Source of the DNA: Tenacibaculum sp. 190524A02b
Lineage (GTDB): Bacteria; Bacteroidota; Bacteroidia; Flavobacteriales; Flavobacteriaceae
DNA: 64,000 nucleotides
Direction: 5' to 3'
Assembly: GCF_964036645.1 (NCBI RefSeq)
Contig: NZ_OZ038525.1
Span: 3,476,001-3,540,000, forward strand
Below the pieces are notes generated by a model. The model was given only the letters and a program-made list of their open reading frames with translations. It searched no databases and was not told the origin of the DNA. Shown here one piece after another: positions 33,370 to 43,444 of this stretch. Position 1 is the stretch's first letter, and the number at the start of each line of letters is the position of its first letter. A program made the translations under genes and the position numbers.

Positions 33370-35577
33370 TTAAAAATTCACTGTAATTGTTCCTTTTAAG
33401 AAAAATGGTGTTCCTGGTGTGAAATGAATTTCTTCTGTAGGAGTTACTTCATTTTGCAAACGAGACTCTGTTGCAAACTGAGTTTCGTTCCAATCAACAT
33501 CAAAAAGATTTTGAACTTGTACACCCAACGTAACATTTTTAAGCTCATATCCTAAATTAAGATCTGTTATGGTATAACCTTCTGCAACAATTGAATTGTC
33601 TTCATTTGCAGGCCTATCATTTATATGTTTTAACTGTATTCCTCCAAAAAAACCTGAATCACTTTTATAATTTATACCACTTGCTAGTGTAAAATCAGGA
33701 GCTAAAGGAATAAAGTCTTGCCCTTCTGCTTCTTCAATAGTTCTGGCATGTGTATAATTAGCATCTAAGTTAAAATATAAGTGGCTTATAGGTTCATATC
33801 GTAAACTAAAATCAATTCCTTGACGATTTGTTTTTCCACTTGGTTCTACTATTCCAGCATCTCCCACATATACAAATTCTTGTTCTAAAAATAAGTACCA
33901 ATACCCAGTGTTTATAAGTAATTTAGGAATAGGTTTCCATATAAAACCTGTATCAAATCCGTAAGAAGCAGGTAAAATATTATTTCCTTTTTGAGCAACT
34001 ACTACGCGAGTATCATTAGAGTGAAAACCTTTTCCTGCTTTTGCATACAACTGTAAATTGTCATTATAATTATAAAAAACATTTAATTTAGGACTTACAA
34101 TGCTTTCTGTTTCTGATTGTGTTGTATAGTTGGTTTGTAAAGCATCATTGTATTTAAATTTAAAATAATCAATACGTACTGCTGGGTTTATGGTAAATTT
34201 ACCAAGGTTAAAATTAGCACTTGCATAAGCACCTAAGTTGGTTTCGTTAACATCTCCCAACTGAATTTGGTTTAATGTTTGTTTTCGGTTTGCTGTATGG
34301 GATAATTCATTATTAAAACTTTGATCGTTTCGTAAACTAATTCCAGCAGAGAAACTTCCATCTAATTCCGTAAATTCTTGATGATAATCACTGTTAAAAC
34401 CAAAAATATTACGTGTTTCTTTTTGTTTAATTTGATCTCCATTTACAGGATCGTCTAAGAAAAATGTAAAGTTTGAAAACAACTCAAAATTGTATTTACT
34501 GTAATATATTTTATTTTTTATAGATGCGTTTTCTGAAATTATTTTATCATAATTTACAAGTGCATTTGTACGGCTAGTCCTACCACCTTCGGTATCATCA
34601 ATAGCTCCAAAACGTGTAATCAAACCGCTATTTACGGCTCTTTGTGGAATTTGCCCTGATGCATCCCAATCACTTGTAAAATGAGATAGTGTTACGCCTA
34701 TTTTATCTGTATCCGTTACATTGGCAGTATATTTTCCAAAAATATTTAACCTATTAAAGTTTTGTGAACTATTAAAGTAACCATCTGTAAGTGTATATTC
34801 TGAAGCAATGTAAGCACTTTCTTTATTGTTATTTAATACATTAAACATCCCTAATAAACGTTGTGTATTATATTGCCCAACTTCTAATTTTAAAAGGTTA
34901 GCTTTTAACCTGTTTTTTGTTTTAAAATTAACATATCCAGCCGTATTAAAGTTTCCTTTATCTGCATAATAAGCGCCTTTTCCAAAATCTATTTTATTTA
35001 CTGTTTCTGGAATCACAAAATGTAAATCGGCATACCCTTGTCCGTGCGCATGTGACACCATATTAACAGGTAATCCATCTGCAGTAATGGTAATATCTGT
35101 TCCGTGATCTATATCAAAACCACGAAGAAAAATTTGTTCAGCTTTTCCACCTCCTGCATGTTGCCCAATAAATAATCCTGGTACTTTTTGTAAAATTTCT
35201 TGTGAAGAATTTACAGGATTTGTTTGAATATCTACTGCTGTAATTACATTTAGTGCATTTATTTTTTTTCCTATGGTTATTTCTTCAAGAGAAATCAGTT
35301 TTTCTTCTATAGTAATAGCAATAGGTTCAAAATTCTTTACTACTATTTTTTTCTTTTCGTAATTAATATGACTAATTACAAGTGTATCTCCTAAGGTTAC
35401 ATGATGAAGTATAAAGTCTCCTCTTCCATTAGTATGTGTATGGTGTTTCTCGCTTATATTTAAAATATGAACTTCTGCAACAGGAATATTGTTTTGAGAA
35501 GTTACTTTTCCTTTTATGGTTTGTGAATAAAATTGTTGTACAAATAAAATACTACAAATTAAAATTAGGTGTTTCAT
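33370..35577 (-). CDS. TonB-dependent outer-membrane receptor
   Basis: 735 residues. Signal peptide (1-18), CarboxypepD_reg-like domain (about 20-95), plug (about 105-215; EILQKVPGLFIGQHAGGG, FLRGFDIDHGTD) and a 22-strand-type barrel. It is rich in His near the N-terminus (EKHHTHTNGRG, MVSHAHGQGYADLHF), which might point to a metal or metal-chelate substrate, but this is only suggestive. No dedicated partner gene is next to it. Confidence 0.86.
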   Translation of the reverse strand: MKHLILICSILFVQQFYSQTIKGKVTSQNNIPVAEVHILNISEKHHTHTNGRGDFILHHVTLGDTLVISHINYEKKKIVVKNFEPIAITIEEKLISLEEITIGKKINALNVITAVDIQTNPVNSSQEILQKVPGLFIGQHAGGGKAEQIFLRGFDIDHGTDITITADGLPVNMVSHAHGQGYADLHFVIPETVNKIDFGKGAYYADKGNFNTAGYVNFKTKNRLKANLLKLEVGQYNTQRLLGMFNVLNNNKESAYIASEYTLTDGYFNSSQNFNRLNIFGKYTANVTDTDKIGVTLSHFTSDWDASGQIPQRAVNSGLITRFGAIDDTEGGRTSRTNALVNYDKIISENASIKNKIYYSKYNFELFSNFTFFLDDPVNGDQIKQKETRNIFGFNSDYHQEFTELDGSFSAGISLRNDQSFNNELSHTANRKQTLNQIQLGDVNETNLGAYASANFNLGKFTINPAVRIDYFKFKYNDALQTNYTTQSETESIVSPKLNVFYNYNDNLQLYAKAGKGFHSNDTRVVVAQKGNNILPASYGFDTGFIWKPIPKLLINTGYWYLFLEQEFVYVGDAGIVEPSGKTNRQGIDFSLRYEPISHLYFNLDANYTHARTIEEAEGQDFIPLAPDFTLASGINYKSDSGFFGGIQLKHINDRPANEDNSIVAEGYTITDLNLGYELKNVTLGVQVQNLFDVDWNETQFATESRLQNEVTPTEEIHFTPGTPFFLKGTITVNF

Positions 35578-35949
35578 CCTATATTATTGATAGTTAGTTA
35601 ATTTAAAAATGGTTTTTCTAACCTGCAAAGAAACTAAAAATCAATTACCATATGCTCCTATAATTAATTGACTGTATGTTAAATTTAACTTAAAATATAC
35701 TCTGTTTTTACTAAGCTTTCTATTTCATATATTTTTAGATATAAAGTAAAGCTTTTCATGCTACAGTTTCTGTTTTTAAGCGAATAAATATCTGGCTTTT
35801 ATAATTTTATCGTAAATTAAATATGTGTAATAGTTATGAATTTAACTAATTTAAAAGGCTATATTTTGTACCTCTCTAACAGAGAGGTTTTTTATTAGTA
35901 GTTTTAATTTTTACATTGATAACTAAACTACTTAACTAGTATTCAGTTA
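35578..35949. other. Intergenic region with an orphan hairpin
   Basis: AT-rich, no gene. The only clear feature is a hairpin at 35871-35893 (CCTCTCT-AAC-AGAGAGG then TTTTTT), a + strand terminator with no obvious + strand gene before it. Confidence 0.55.
35871..35893 (+). terminator. Orphan terminator hairpin
   Basis: A 7-bp perfect stem with a 3-base loop and six T. No + strand gene precedes it. Confidence 0.6.
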
Positions 35950-36192
35950 TTAAATTAATTCCGTTCTTATTTTTAGACGACTTTCAAGACCAATATAATC
36001 TGAATGACTTGTTGTTAAACAATAAATTTTACATGCTGGTTTTCCTATTTTAATAGATTCTGGTATTATATTATTTGGTAATTTATCTACTAAGTCTAAT
36101 ACGCCATCCAATCCGTAATATTCACTATCTTTTAATAAAATAATTCTAAAGTAAAATTCGTCTTGTTTTAAAAATTTGATTTGGGTAGTCAC
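35950..36192 (-). CDS. Small hypothetical protein
   Basis: 80 residues, no signal peptide or membrane segment, no family recognised. The sequence reads as a compact mixed alpha/beta fold with conserved-looking charged residues (FLKQDEFYFRIILLKDSEYYG). It stands alone between the TonB receptor and the integrase island. It could be cytoplasmic; function unknown. Confidence 0.5.
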   Translation of the reverse strand: MTTQIKFLKQDEFYFRIILLKDSEYYGLDGVLDLVDKLPNNIIPESIKIGKPACKIYCLTTSHSDYIGLESRLKIRTELI

Positions 36193-36406
36193 TTTTGATG
36201 TTTTTAGTTCGTTTTTTAATAAAAATATTGATTTTTTAACCCGTTATCAATAAAAAAAGTCTTTATTTATTTTACTTTAATAAGGGTTTGTTGTTAATAA
36301 CTTTACTTTTTAATTTTTTTGCTATGTATTCCTTCCCATTATACTCGCCTTTTATTTACCATTATAACAATATAAAATACTTTTTCTTATCATTTTTGTG
36401 TATAAC

Positions 36407-36623
36407 TGTACAAGAAAAAATTTCTCAGAAAAAAGTTTGTACACTCTTGTACAAGAAATAAAATGCAAAAAAAATATTTGTACAAGATAGGTTTGTACAA
36501 CACTGTACAAGAAAATTTCTCAGAAAAAAAAGTTTGTACAACGCTGTACAAGAAAAAAATTGTAAAAAAAAAGTTTGTACAGTTGTGTACAATCAAAAAA
36601 CAAAAACGAAAATTCATTGTACA
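36407..36623 (+). repeat. Phased TGTACA array upstream of a transposase gene
   Basis: Eleven TGTACA sites start at 36407, 36438, 36448, 36479, 36494, 36504, 36535, 36545, 36576, 36586 and 36618. Spacings are 31, 10, 31, 15, 10, 31, 10, 31, 10 and 32. Paired sites 10 bases apart (one helical turn) thus recur about every 41 bases. Poly-A and TTTCTCAGAAAA lie between. It probably is the left end of the element or the integrase's binding/regulatory array. Confidence 0.85.
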
Positions 36624-36666
36624 AAAAATAACTAGCTTTGTACTGTTTTTTAAAAAGCTATGAAAA

Positions 36667-37956
36667 ATGTATAAACGATGTTATCATCCGTTGCTTATTG
36701 TTTTGTATACTAGCGATATGTTAAGTGACCAACAAATTGCTCAAATACCCAAAACTACCAGACATAACTGGAAAAAATTTACACACCAAGAGTATTATGG
36801 GTATCAATGGGCTACTGATTATATTGAGCAATTTGATGCTATAAAGGAGGTATATGCTTCTAAGTTTTTATTTACATCACTACGGTTTTTAATTGCAACT
36901 AGAAAAGGGTATTTACATATGTTAGGAGAATTAGCTCATAACAAAAACCTTTTACAATTGCATGCTTCTAAAATAGTCAGTTCTATAAATCATCTTGCTT
37001 CCTTATCTAAAGTATCGGTGGTTACTGCTTGTAAATATTATGGGGTTTCTAAAGATTGGTATTACATACAGAAAAGGAAATTGATTTGTAATTTAAGTCC
37101 TTTTCAAAAATGCTATAAACAACACCCGAATCAGCTAACAGTTAAAGAAGTTATAGCTATTGAATATTTGGTAACAGATGCTAATCATTTTGGGAAAACG
37201 AAAACCACTTTGTATTATCATGCACTTGTTAATAATATAGTTACCTGTGGTAAGTCTACTTTTTTTAAATATGCTAATGTTTTGGGGTATCAAAAACCAA
37301 AACGTTTTAAAAATAAATCTAAAAAAGGATTTAGAGCTTCTCGTATTTTTGAATGGTTGCATGTAGATATTACCAATATTCACACCACAGAAAACGGAAT
37401 ACAAAAAGTTGCTTTTGTAAAAGATAATTTTTCGAAAGCAATTTTACATTACAGTTCTACTAATGGAAAAGCTGGTAGCGAATTTATTAAAAACCTTTTT
37501 CAAGAAACTTTTGAGAAGTATCAGTTATTGAATATAGTGAGTCCGATTAACATTTTGTCTGATGGCGGAAGTGAGAATAAAGGAGCATTACTTACATGGG
37601 TTCAAAATATACAAGCGCCGCCTATAGTTACCAAAATTACGGCGCAAACTAAAGAGTTTCCTTTTTCTAATTCCATGTCTGAAAGTACGCATAGTATTTA
37701 CAAAACGGAGTTTAAGAACGGAAAACTGTCTTTAAATACACAAATGCATTTACAAGATTTAGAGCGGTTTGTTCAATATTATAACTATGAAAGATATCCT
37801 ACTGAGCTTTATGGATATACTCCTATGGAAATTATACTAGGTAAAATTCCTGATAAAAATAGGTTTAAACAACAAATACTATTGGCTAGAAAGAATAGAC
37901 TTAGCAGCAATCAACTGTTTAATGATTGTACAAAAATCATGGCTTGTAATGTTTAA
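36667..37956 (+). CDS. DDE-type integrase/transposase
   Basis: 429 residues. The N-terminal DNA-binding part includes LSDQQIAQIPKTTRHNW. The catalytic core has D in LHVDITNIHT, D in NILSDGGSENKG and E in NSMSESTHSIYKTEF, followed by YNYERYP and YGYTPMEIILGK as in rve integrases of the IS3/IS481 type. A second in-frame ATG at 36718 is possible. The phased TGTACA sites just upstream are likely its binding sites. A lone TGTACA at 37927-37932 lies inside the gene near its end; no clear right-hand terminal repeat was found. Confidence 0.85.
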   Translation: MYKRCYHPLLIVLYTSDMLSDQQIAQIPKTTRHNWKKFTHQEYYGYQWATDYIEQFDAIKEVYASKFLFTSLRFLIATRKGYLHMLGELAHNKNLLQLHASKIVSSINHLASLSKVSVVTACKYYGVSKDWYYIQKRKLICNLSPFQKCYKQHPNQLTVKEVIAIEYLVTDANHFGKTKTTLYYHALVNNIVTCGKSTFFKYANVLGYQKPKRFKNKSKKGFRASRIFEWLHVDITNIHTTENGIQKVAFVKDNFSKAILHYSSTNGKAGSEFIKNLFQETFEKYQLLNIVSPINILSDGGSENKGALLTWVQNIQAPPIVTKITAQTKEFPFSNSMSESTHSIYKTEFKNGKLSLNTQMHLQDLERFVQYYNYERYPTELYGYTPMEIILGKIPDKNRFKQQILLARKNRLSSNQLFNDCTKIMACNV

Positions 37957-38311
37957 AAGTATTAAAAAACAGTGTTTTTAATCTTTCTTTACTAATTAGT
38001 ACTTTTTTTAAAATGTAAAAACCACGCTATATAGGTATAACGTGGTTTTATTTTTATTTTTTTACTTATTAATACTGGGTACAGATTACAAATCTGCACT
38101 AGCATTTATACTTTATAACTGGGCTCTACAAATATCTTCTTAACCCTTAGTATTACTATGAAATTCCAATATTGGAACCTTTTTGTCGTGATTTTAAGTA
38201 GAGAGTGCCGAGTAGTGAAATAAATCTTTAACTACTTATTCTTAATTATTTACAGTTATGAATTTGTCTATAACCTATTTTACTACACTACCACTTTGCG
38301 GAGCAAAGAAA
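37957..38311. other. Gap between transposase and putative immunity gene
   Basis: No gene seen. A terminator hairpin (38017-38049) ends the transposase transcript; the rest is AT-rich and contains no TGTACA site, so the right end of the element cannot be placed here. Confidence 0.55.
38017..38060 (+). terminator. Terminator after the transposase gene
   Basis: AAAACCACG (38017-38025) pairs with CGTGGTTTT (38041-38049), followed by TATTTTTATTTTTTT. It lies about 60 bases after the stop codon. Confidence 0.75.
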
Positions 38312-38803
38312 TTATTTATCAATCGCTCTAAATATAGGTTTCAAATTTCCATTCTCCTTCAATGCTATAATACATTTTGAACTTATTTTGTGTTTTTTAG
38401 CAAAAATGCTAATCTCTATATCATAATAATGGGCTACATTACTTTTAAAACATTTTGTGCTATCTAAAATAAAACTTTTACTTTTTGAACTCTTAAGAAC
38501 TTTTAAAATATTTTTTTTATTATCATCAGATAACTTTATTTTTTTACATCTAATATCTTTAGAAAATTTCTTATTAGTTAAATAAATCGCTTCGATGTCG
38601 TTATTTTTCAGTTGAAAAAAGTATGATTCATTTTTAACGAAATTATAAAATGTTAAATAAGAAAAAGTATTCGCTTCAGATTTGTCAATAAGTTTTATTA
38701 ATTCATTTTTATGATAAATTGAATCCAATTTATATAAATCCTTATTCTGAGAAATTGAATAGGAACTACAAAATATCATAACAAAAATATAATAATTTTT
38801 CAT
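38312..38803 (-). CDS. Secreted small protein, candidate RHS immunity protein
   Basis: 163 residues from MKNYYIFVMIFCSSYS at 38803; an upstream in-frame ATG at 38878 would overlap the RHS gene by 65 bases and hide the signal peptide. Signal peptide about 1-18 (SYSISQ). The mature part is Lys-rich with three cysteines (IRCKK, TKCFK, SSKCII). No family was recognised. It starts 10 bases after the stop of the RHS gene whose C-terminus looks like a toxin, the usual place for an immunity gene. That role is inferred. Confidence 0.6.
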   Translation of the reverse strand: MKNYYIFVMIFCSSYSISQNKDLYKLDSIYHKNELIKLIDKSEANTFSYLTFYNFVKNESYFFQLKNNDIEAIYLTNKKFSKDIRCKKIKLSDDNKKNILKVLKSSKSKSFILDSTKCFKSNVAHYYDIEISIFAKKHKISSKCIIALKENGNLKPIFRAIDK

Positions 38804-38813
38804 GAGTTTTAAT

Positions 38814-41800
38814 TTAAAAATGAGTTGGTATGCCAGAATATATGTTTGAAGGTAAAGTTTTTCCGTGACCTGTTCCATTCCATTGAAATTGCCCCTTTCC
38901 TATAACCCTATAATATAAATTAGTTGTTTGAACAGCGTCTATATGATTATAACTTGAACTATTGTTCATTTTACCTAGCATATGCCCGAGTAATTCATGA
39001 GCTAAAGTATCTCCTGGGTCATTAGTTATTGGAGTTTGCATACCAAAAATATTACCAAAAGGAACTTGTTGCTTAGAGTCTAATAAAACGCCAGACCAAG
39101 TATCTATCCCTTTCCTTCCTACTTTAAAACTTAAACCTCCTCCAAAATTATTTAGCACACTACCTTTCTTGTCATTTGCTAATGCTAGTACTCCATATTT
39201 TTGAGTAAAACTACTCATTTTTTCTTTACTTTTTCTAATTTCAACTAAATTTACGTTATTGGAATTAATTGAATTTCTATAAGCAGAAGCTAATGCTTTT
39301 TCATCTTTTGTAGCTCCTCTAGTTGCTCTAGCAAACTTCTTATCACTAATTTTTTTAAACCCTTTCCCTTTAGTCTTAAATAAACGAGCAATTTTACGGT
39401 TTTTTCTAAACGTTCTTCTTATCAATCTTCTTGCTCTTCGTGTACTTTTTCTATCAACTCCCGCTATACTATCACCTTTTATATCTCTGTATTTAATTGG
39501 GTTATTTGCAGCATATATATAAGGGGAAAGATTTTGATATTTTTCAGCAAACCTATCAATCTTATTAAATCTTCCTATTACAGGGTCATAATCTCTCCAT
39601 TGATAAGCTATTGTGTTTTTTCCGAGTTCCTCTTCTAACTCTTTATTAGCAAAACCTTTCTTCTGTGCGGTGCTATTTCCAAGGGATGAGACGTTGTTAT
39701 TATACCCTTTGTGTTTAAGTCCAAAAGGATAATAATTTGACTCCTCTACGATTTCAGAAGAAGTCTGTATTACGCCGTCTCCATTGTTATCGGTATAGGA
39801 TAGTCGAACGTTCCCTAAATGGTCTTTGTATTGATATACATAATTAAACTTCCCTGTGTTATCTTTAGTTACATAACCCTCTGGATGATTAAAAAATTGT
39901 AGTTTATTATTTTCATAGATGTAGTTACCAGCATAATCCGTAGTTATCTGAATATCATCTCCTTCGTCGGTTACATCCTTTCTTAATTTGGTGCCATCTG
40001 CTGCATAAACATATTCAATCACACTTCCACCTTCATCATAAATATCTATTTCTCTTGGTAAGTTTAAATGATTATATCTAATAGCTCCTATTTTCTTATT
40101 TAAATCACTAATCATATTACCATTCACATCATAGGTATAGTCATTTCCTGAGTTAGTACCATCTTTAAAACCATTGGCTTTATGAGAACTATGTGCATTG
40201 TCTGTTACTTTTTGTAGTTTGTTTCCATTATCATAGCTATAACTGAGGTTGTCCATTAACTGGCTGCTTCCACTACCGTCCCTGTAGTTTCTTTGTAATG
40301 TTAAAATATTTCCATTCTTATCATAAGTTACTCCTGACAGGTTGTACCTTCCGTTTTCTCCAGTAGCTACGTAGGTTCCTGAGGTGATTCGATTCAAAGC
40401 ATCGTAACCATATTGATAACTTCTTAACTTGTTATCATTAGCTGTTAGCCAATTGGTTTGAGCTATGTTTCCATTGTATAAACGTTTGCTTTGGTCGGTC
40501 ACATCATTGTATTGAAGGCTAAAGTTAAATAAATCATTATCATCTACCGCATCTTCGTTGATCTTTTTTAACCAACCACGTACATTATACGTATAATCTA
40601 CTTTTTGTAATCCTTTACTATTGTCTACAATTTTAAAATCTTTGATTTTCCCACCTGTATGATACATAGAAATATCTCCTAACAAACTTCCTGTTGATGG
40701 CGTTTGTGAAATATAAAATGTCTCGCCATTCTTTTTGTAATGTATCTCACTTCCTATACGTTCTACTCTAAATACATCGCCTACTTTATAGGTTGTTTTT
40801 TGTCCTTTTGGTTTTCCTTTTTCATAAATATGAACAGTATTTGAATTTCTAATATAAATTGCGTACTTAATTGTATTATAGTGTGCATTGGTGTTTGCAT
40901 TAGATAATCCAACCATATAATATTTATTAACTTGAGTAGCTGAAAACTCTACATAACCATCTTGATTAAAACTTCCTAGGGTAGCTAAACCAACTGCCCA
41001 ACCTAAACCTCCTATTTTACTTATTACACCTTTATTAATACTAATACCACTAGTTACATCTTTATAACCTGCTCTTGTTCCGTTGCCAGTTAGCTTACTT
41101 TCTAGTTGACCTAACTCATCATAATTGTTTTTAACGATACGCTCAGAAATTTGCTCATTGATTTGTTGGGTTTGACTTACCAACCTATCCATATGATCGT
41201 ATTCAAAACGATCTACCGTAACAATAGCGTCCTTGCCTGTTTTTGTGTGCGTGGTTTTGGTTTCTAAAACCTTGCCTGTAAAAGCATCTAGTTTGCTTTC
41301 TGTTATGTCAGTGGTTTGTAAATATGGATTCTTAGAATAATTTGCTATAATTCTACCTTTAGTATCATAATAAGAAACTGTAGTAACCATTGTACAACAA
41401 CTACCTAAAACCTTTGTCTTTGTAACTGTTGGTAATCCTTTAACAGGACGTACTGAAGTTACCTCATAAGCTTCCATAGTCAATCCTCCTCCATCTCTAT
41501 TTACCAAATAATCATCATAATATTGAACTGTTAAAACTTCATCTATGGTATTAGGAAAATCATTATTTGAGTAATAAATAAAAGTACCTGCTAAACTATA
41601 ACCTGGAGATACTTTCCCCTCATAATTATCTTCTTTGTTTTTGGCATTGAAAGTAGCTTGAAGAGATGTTCTTAGGTTACTTGACTTATAAACCCCTGTA
41701 TAGGCAACCCTTCCTAAAATATCGTATTTCGTAAATAACCACTTCCCTTGACTTTTTAAGTTTGCATCCTGCGTTAAAACCGGTCTATCTAATTTATCAT

Positions 41801-43439
41801 ATACAATATACTCCCATCCTTTGCCCGGTATTTTCTTTTCTACCAATCGGTTTCTGTGGTCGTATTTGTATTGGTAGCATAGCTCAGATAGTTCACTTGT
41901 TGAAACCCCATCATTGGTGGTTACTTTTGGAGGCAGTACATAGGTTAAATTCCCAAAATCATCATATACATAATAGGTGTCGTGCGCTTGGTTGGCGTTA
42001 TATGTACGTTTTAAAACTACTTGTCCTTGTTTGTTTTTAAACTCTTGTGTGGTATGATTGTTACCATCTGTAGCTTCCCAGTTTTCATCTTTGGTTACTG
42101 TTTTACTCAATTCACCTGCTTTGTAATACCCATTATTGGTTGTTCTAGTTCTTAAAGTTGGCGTATAAGTATTGTTAGCAAAACTAGTAGTTACATAATA
42201 ACTACGTACTTCTGAAGTACTATTAGTTGCATATTCAAATTTAATACTATGGCTATTGTTAGTATACCCTTTTGCTGAATAAGTACTTCCTTTTTTCCAA
42301 TCTTTCCCCGGAGCTGCTTGTTCAAAGACTCTATTTAATGGAGAATCTTCCAATACTTTTTCTGAATAGGCATTGACCTCTGGTAAAGAAACGCCTGCAA
42401 AATCAGTAGTATGCTTAGTTTGGTAATAGGCATTCGTAGCTGTGGCTATATCTCCTGTTCGTATGTCTGCACTAGTAGCAGAAGCATAGGGTAGGTATTC
42501 TTTGGTTTGACGTCCAAACTCATCATACTCAAAATGTGTAACAATATCTTTTGGTGCTGCTAAAGAACTGATAGCACTCTTTGAGTTTACAATTTCTTCT
42601 ACTGTTAAATCACCGCCATCTACTTGTTGAAATAATGGACTCCAAAAATATTGACGTACGCTGGTATCTGTAGAATAATATAAGTAGTTTCTTAAACGAG
42701 TACTCGTTATATTTGAACGCCAAGTAAATTCAATCCCATCTAAAACCTTATTCCCTTCTTTATCATACACTCCACTTACTCCTGTATCTCCTCCTGTATA
42801 ATCATGCGGATGTACTATTCCTACTAATAAATACCATGTATCTGCATTTGGTAAATGTCCATACCAAAAATAAGGATTGGTATTGGCTGTACCATTCAAA
42901 TTGTTTACATTTTGAGTTCCATGCCAAGTAAGCCCTTGGGACTCATCTCCAATTTTATTCTTTTTTACCCATACTGTATAACGGTAAGTTTTGGTATTGT
43001 CAATAGTAAAATAATCAGTATTCCAGCCTCCGTCTGCGTTTCTAGTTACATCAGGTATACATTCCCATAATAAATCCGTAGCGCCAAATGGCGTTGTTCC
43101 ATTTATAATTTTGTTTTCTACACTCCCGCCATTACGGTTGTAAAAATCAGTTGCTGTACTATTAACCGTCCAATCAATAGGCATTTCATTGGCATTGGTT
43201 AAAAACCCTCCAGCTTGTATAGCAATGCTTTGTTTTGGACGTCCTAAACCGTCAAAATATTGAATGGTGGTACTTACCTCGTCTTTGTTATCTCCTGTAA
43301 CTTTTGTGGTACGTGCTTTTTTATACGTTTTACTTACCACATAGTTTTCTGTTTGTGTTTGGGCTTGTAGTCCAATAGCTAGTAGCGTGCATCCGACAAC
43401 TAAACTTGCTTTGACTTTGTTAATAAATCTCCTTTTCAT
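38814..43439 (-). CDS. RHS/YD-repeat protein with polymorphic toxin-like C-terminus
   Basis: 1541 residues. Signal peptide (1-26), an N-terminal region of the DUF6443 type (TTIQYFDGLGRPKQSIA), many YD repeats (YDHRNRLVEKK, YDKLDRPV, YDALNRI), and the RHS core end (YKDHLGNVRLSY, YYPFGLKH, RDYDPVIGRFNKIDRFAE, LSPYIYAANNP). After about residue 1330 the sequence changes: a Lys/Arg-rich stretch, then a domain with DTLAHELLGHMLGKM (HELLGH near 1481-1486). HExxGH is a zinc motif of M49-type peptidases, so this could be a metallopeptidase toxin. Exact family unknown. Confidence 0.85.
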   Translation of the reverse strand: MKRRFINKVKASLVVGCTLLAIGLQAQTQTENYVVSKTYKKARTTKVTGDNKDEVSTTIQYFDGLGRPKQSIAIQAGGFLTNANEMPIDWTVNSTATDFYNRNGGSVENKIINGTTPFGATDLLWECIPDVTRNADGGWNTDYFTIDNTKTYRYTVWVKKNKIGDESQGLTWHGTQNVNNLNGTANTNPYFWYGHLPNADTWYLLVGIVHPHDYTGGDTGVSGVYDKEGNKVLDGIEFTWRSNITSTRLRNYLYYSTDTSVRQYFWSPLFQQVDGGDLTVEEIVNSKSAISSLAAPKDIVTHFEYDEFGRQTKEYLPYASATSADIRTGDIATATNAYYQTKHTTDFAGVSLPEVNAYSEKVLEDSPLNRVFEQAAPGKDWKKGSTYSAKGYTNNSHSIKFEYATNSTSEVRSYYVTTSFANNTYTPTLRTRTTNNGYYKAGELSKTVTKDENWEATDGNNHTTQEFKNKQGQVVLKRTYNANQAHDTYYVYDDFGNLTYVLPPKVTTNDGVSTSELSELCYQYKYDHRNRLVEKKIPGKGWEYIVYDKLDRPVLTQDANLKSQGKWLFTKYDILGRVAYTGVYKSSNLRTSLQATFNAKNKEDNYEGKVSPGYSLAGTFIYYSNNDFPNTIDEVLTVQYYDDYLVNRDGGGLTMEAYEVTSVRPVKGLPTVTKTKVLGSCCTMVTTVSYYDTKGRIIANYSKNPYLQTTDITESKLDAFTGKVLETKTTHTKTGKDAIVTVDRFEYDHMDRLVSQTQQINEQISERIVKNNYDELGQLESKLTGNGTRAGYKDVTSGISINKGVISKIGGLGWAVGLATLGSFNQDGYVEFSATQVNKYYMVGLSNANTNAHYNTIKYAIYIRNSNTVHIYEKGKPKGQKTTYKVGDVFRVERIGSEIHYKKNGETFYISQTPSTGSLLGDISMYHTGGKIKDFKIVDNSKGLQKVDYTYNVRGWLKKINEDAVDDNDLFNFSLQYNDVTDQSKRLYNGNIAQTNWLTANDNKLRSYQYGYDALNRITSGTYVATGENGRYNLSGVTYDKNGNILTLQRNYRDGSGSSQLMDNLSYSYDNGNKLQKVTDNAHSSHKANGFKDGTNSGNDYTYDVNGNMISDLNKKIGAIRYNHLNLPREIDIYDEGGSVIEYVYAADGTKLRKDVTDEGDDIQITTDYAGNYIYENNKLQFFNHPEGYVTKDNTGKFNYVYQYKDHLGNVRLSYTDNNGDGVIQTSSEIVEESNYYPFGLKHKGYNNNVSSLGNSTAQKKGFANKELEEELGKNTIAYQWRDYDPVIGRFNKIDRFAEKYQNLSPYIYAANNPIKYRDIKGDSIAGVDRKSTRRARRLIRRTFRKNRKIARLFKTKGKGFKKISDKKFARATRGATKDEKALASAYRNSINSNNVNLVEIRKSKEKMSSFTQKYGVLALANDKKGSVLNNFGGGLSFKVGRKGIDTWSGVLLDSKQQVPFGNIFGMQTPITNDPGDTLAHELLGHMLGKMNNSSSYNHIDAVQTTNLYYRVIGKGQFQWNGTGHGKTLPSNIYSGIPTHF

Positions 43440-43444
43440 GACGC

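Noticed and set aside
36407..36623. TGTACA array considered as a CRISPR array or a small coding gene (a 66-residue frame starts at 36463).
   Set aside because: No unique spacers of equal length; the frame is just the repetitive AT-rich array and overlaps binding-site-like DNA.
37927..37932. Lone TGTACA near the end of the transposase gene as the right end of the element.
   Set aside because: A single 6-base site inside the coding sequence, without the phased partners; it may be chance.
38804..38878. Longer start for the candidate immunity gene at 38878.
   Set aside because: It lies inside the end of the RHS gene in another frame and would place the signal peptide internally.
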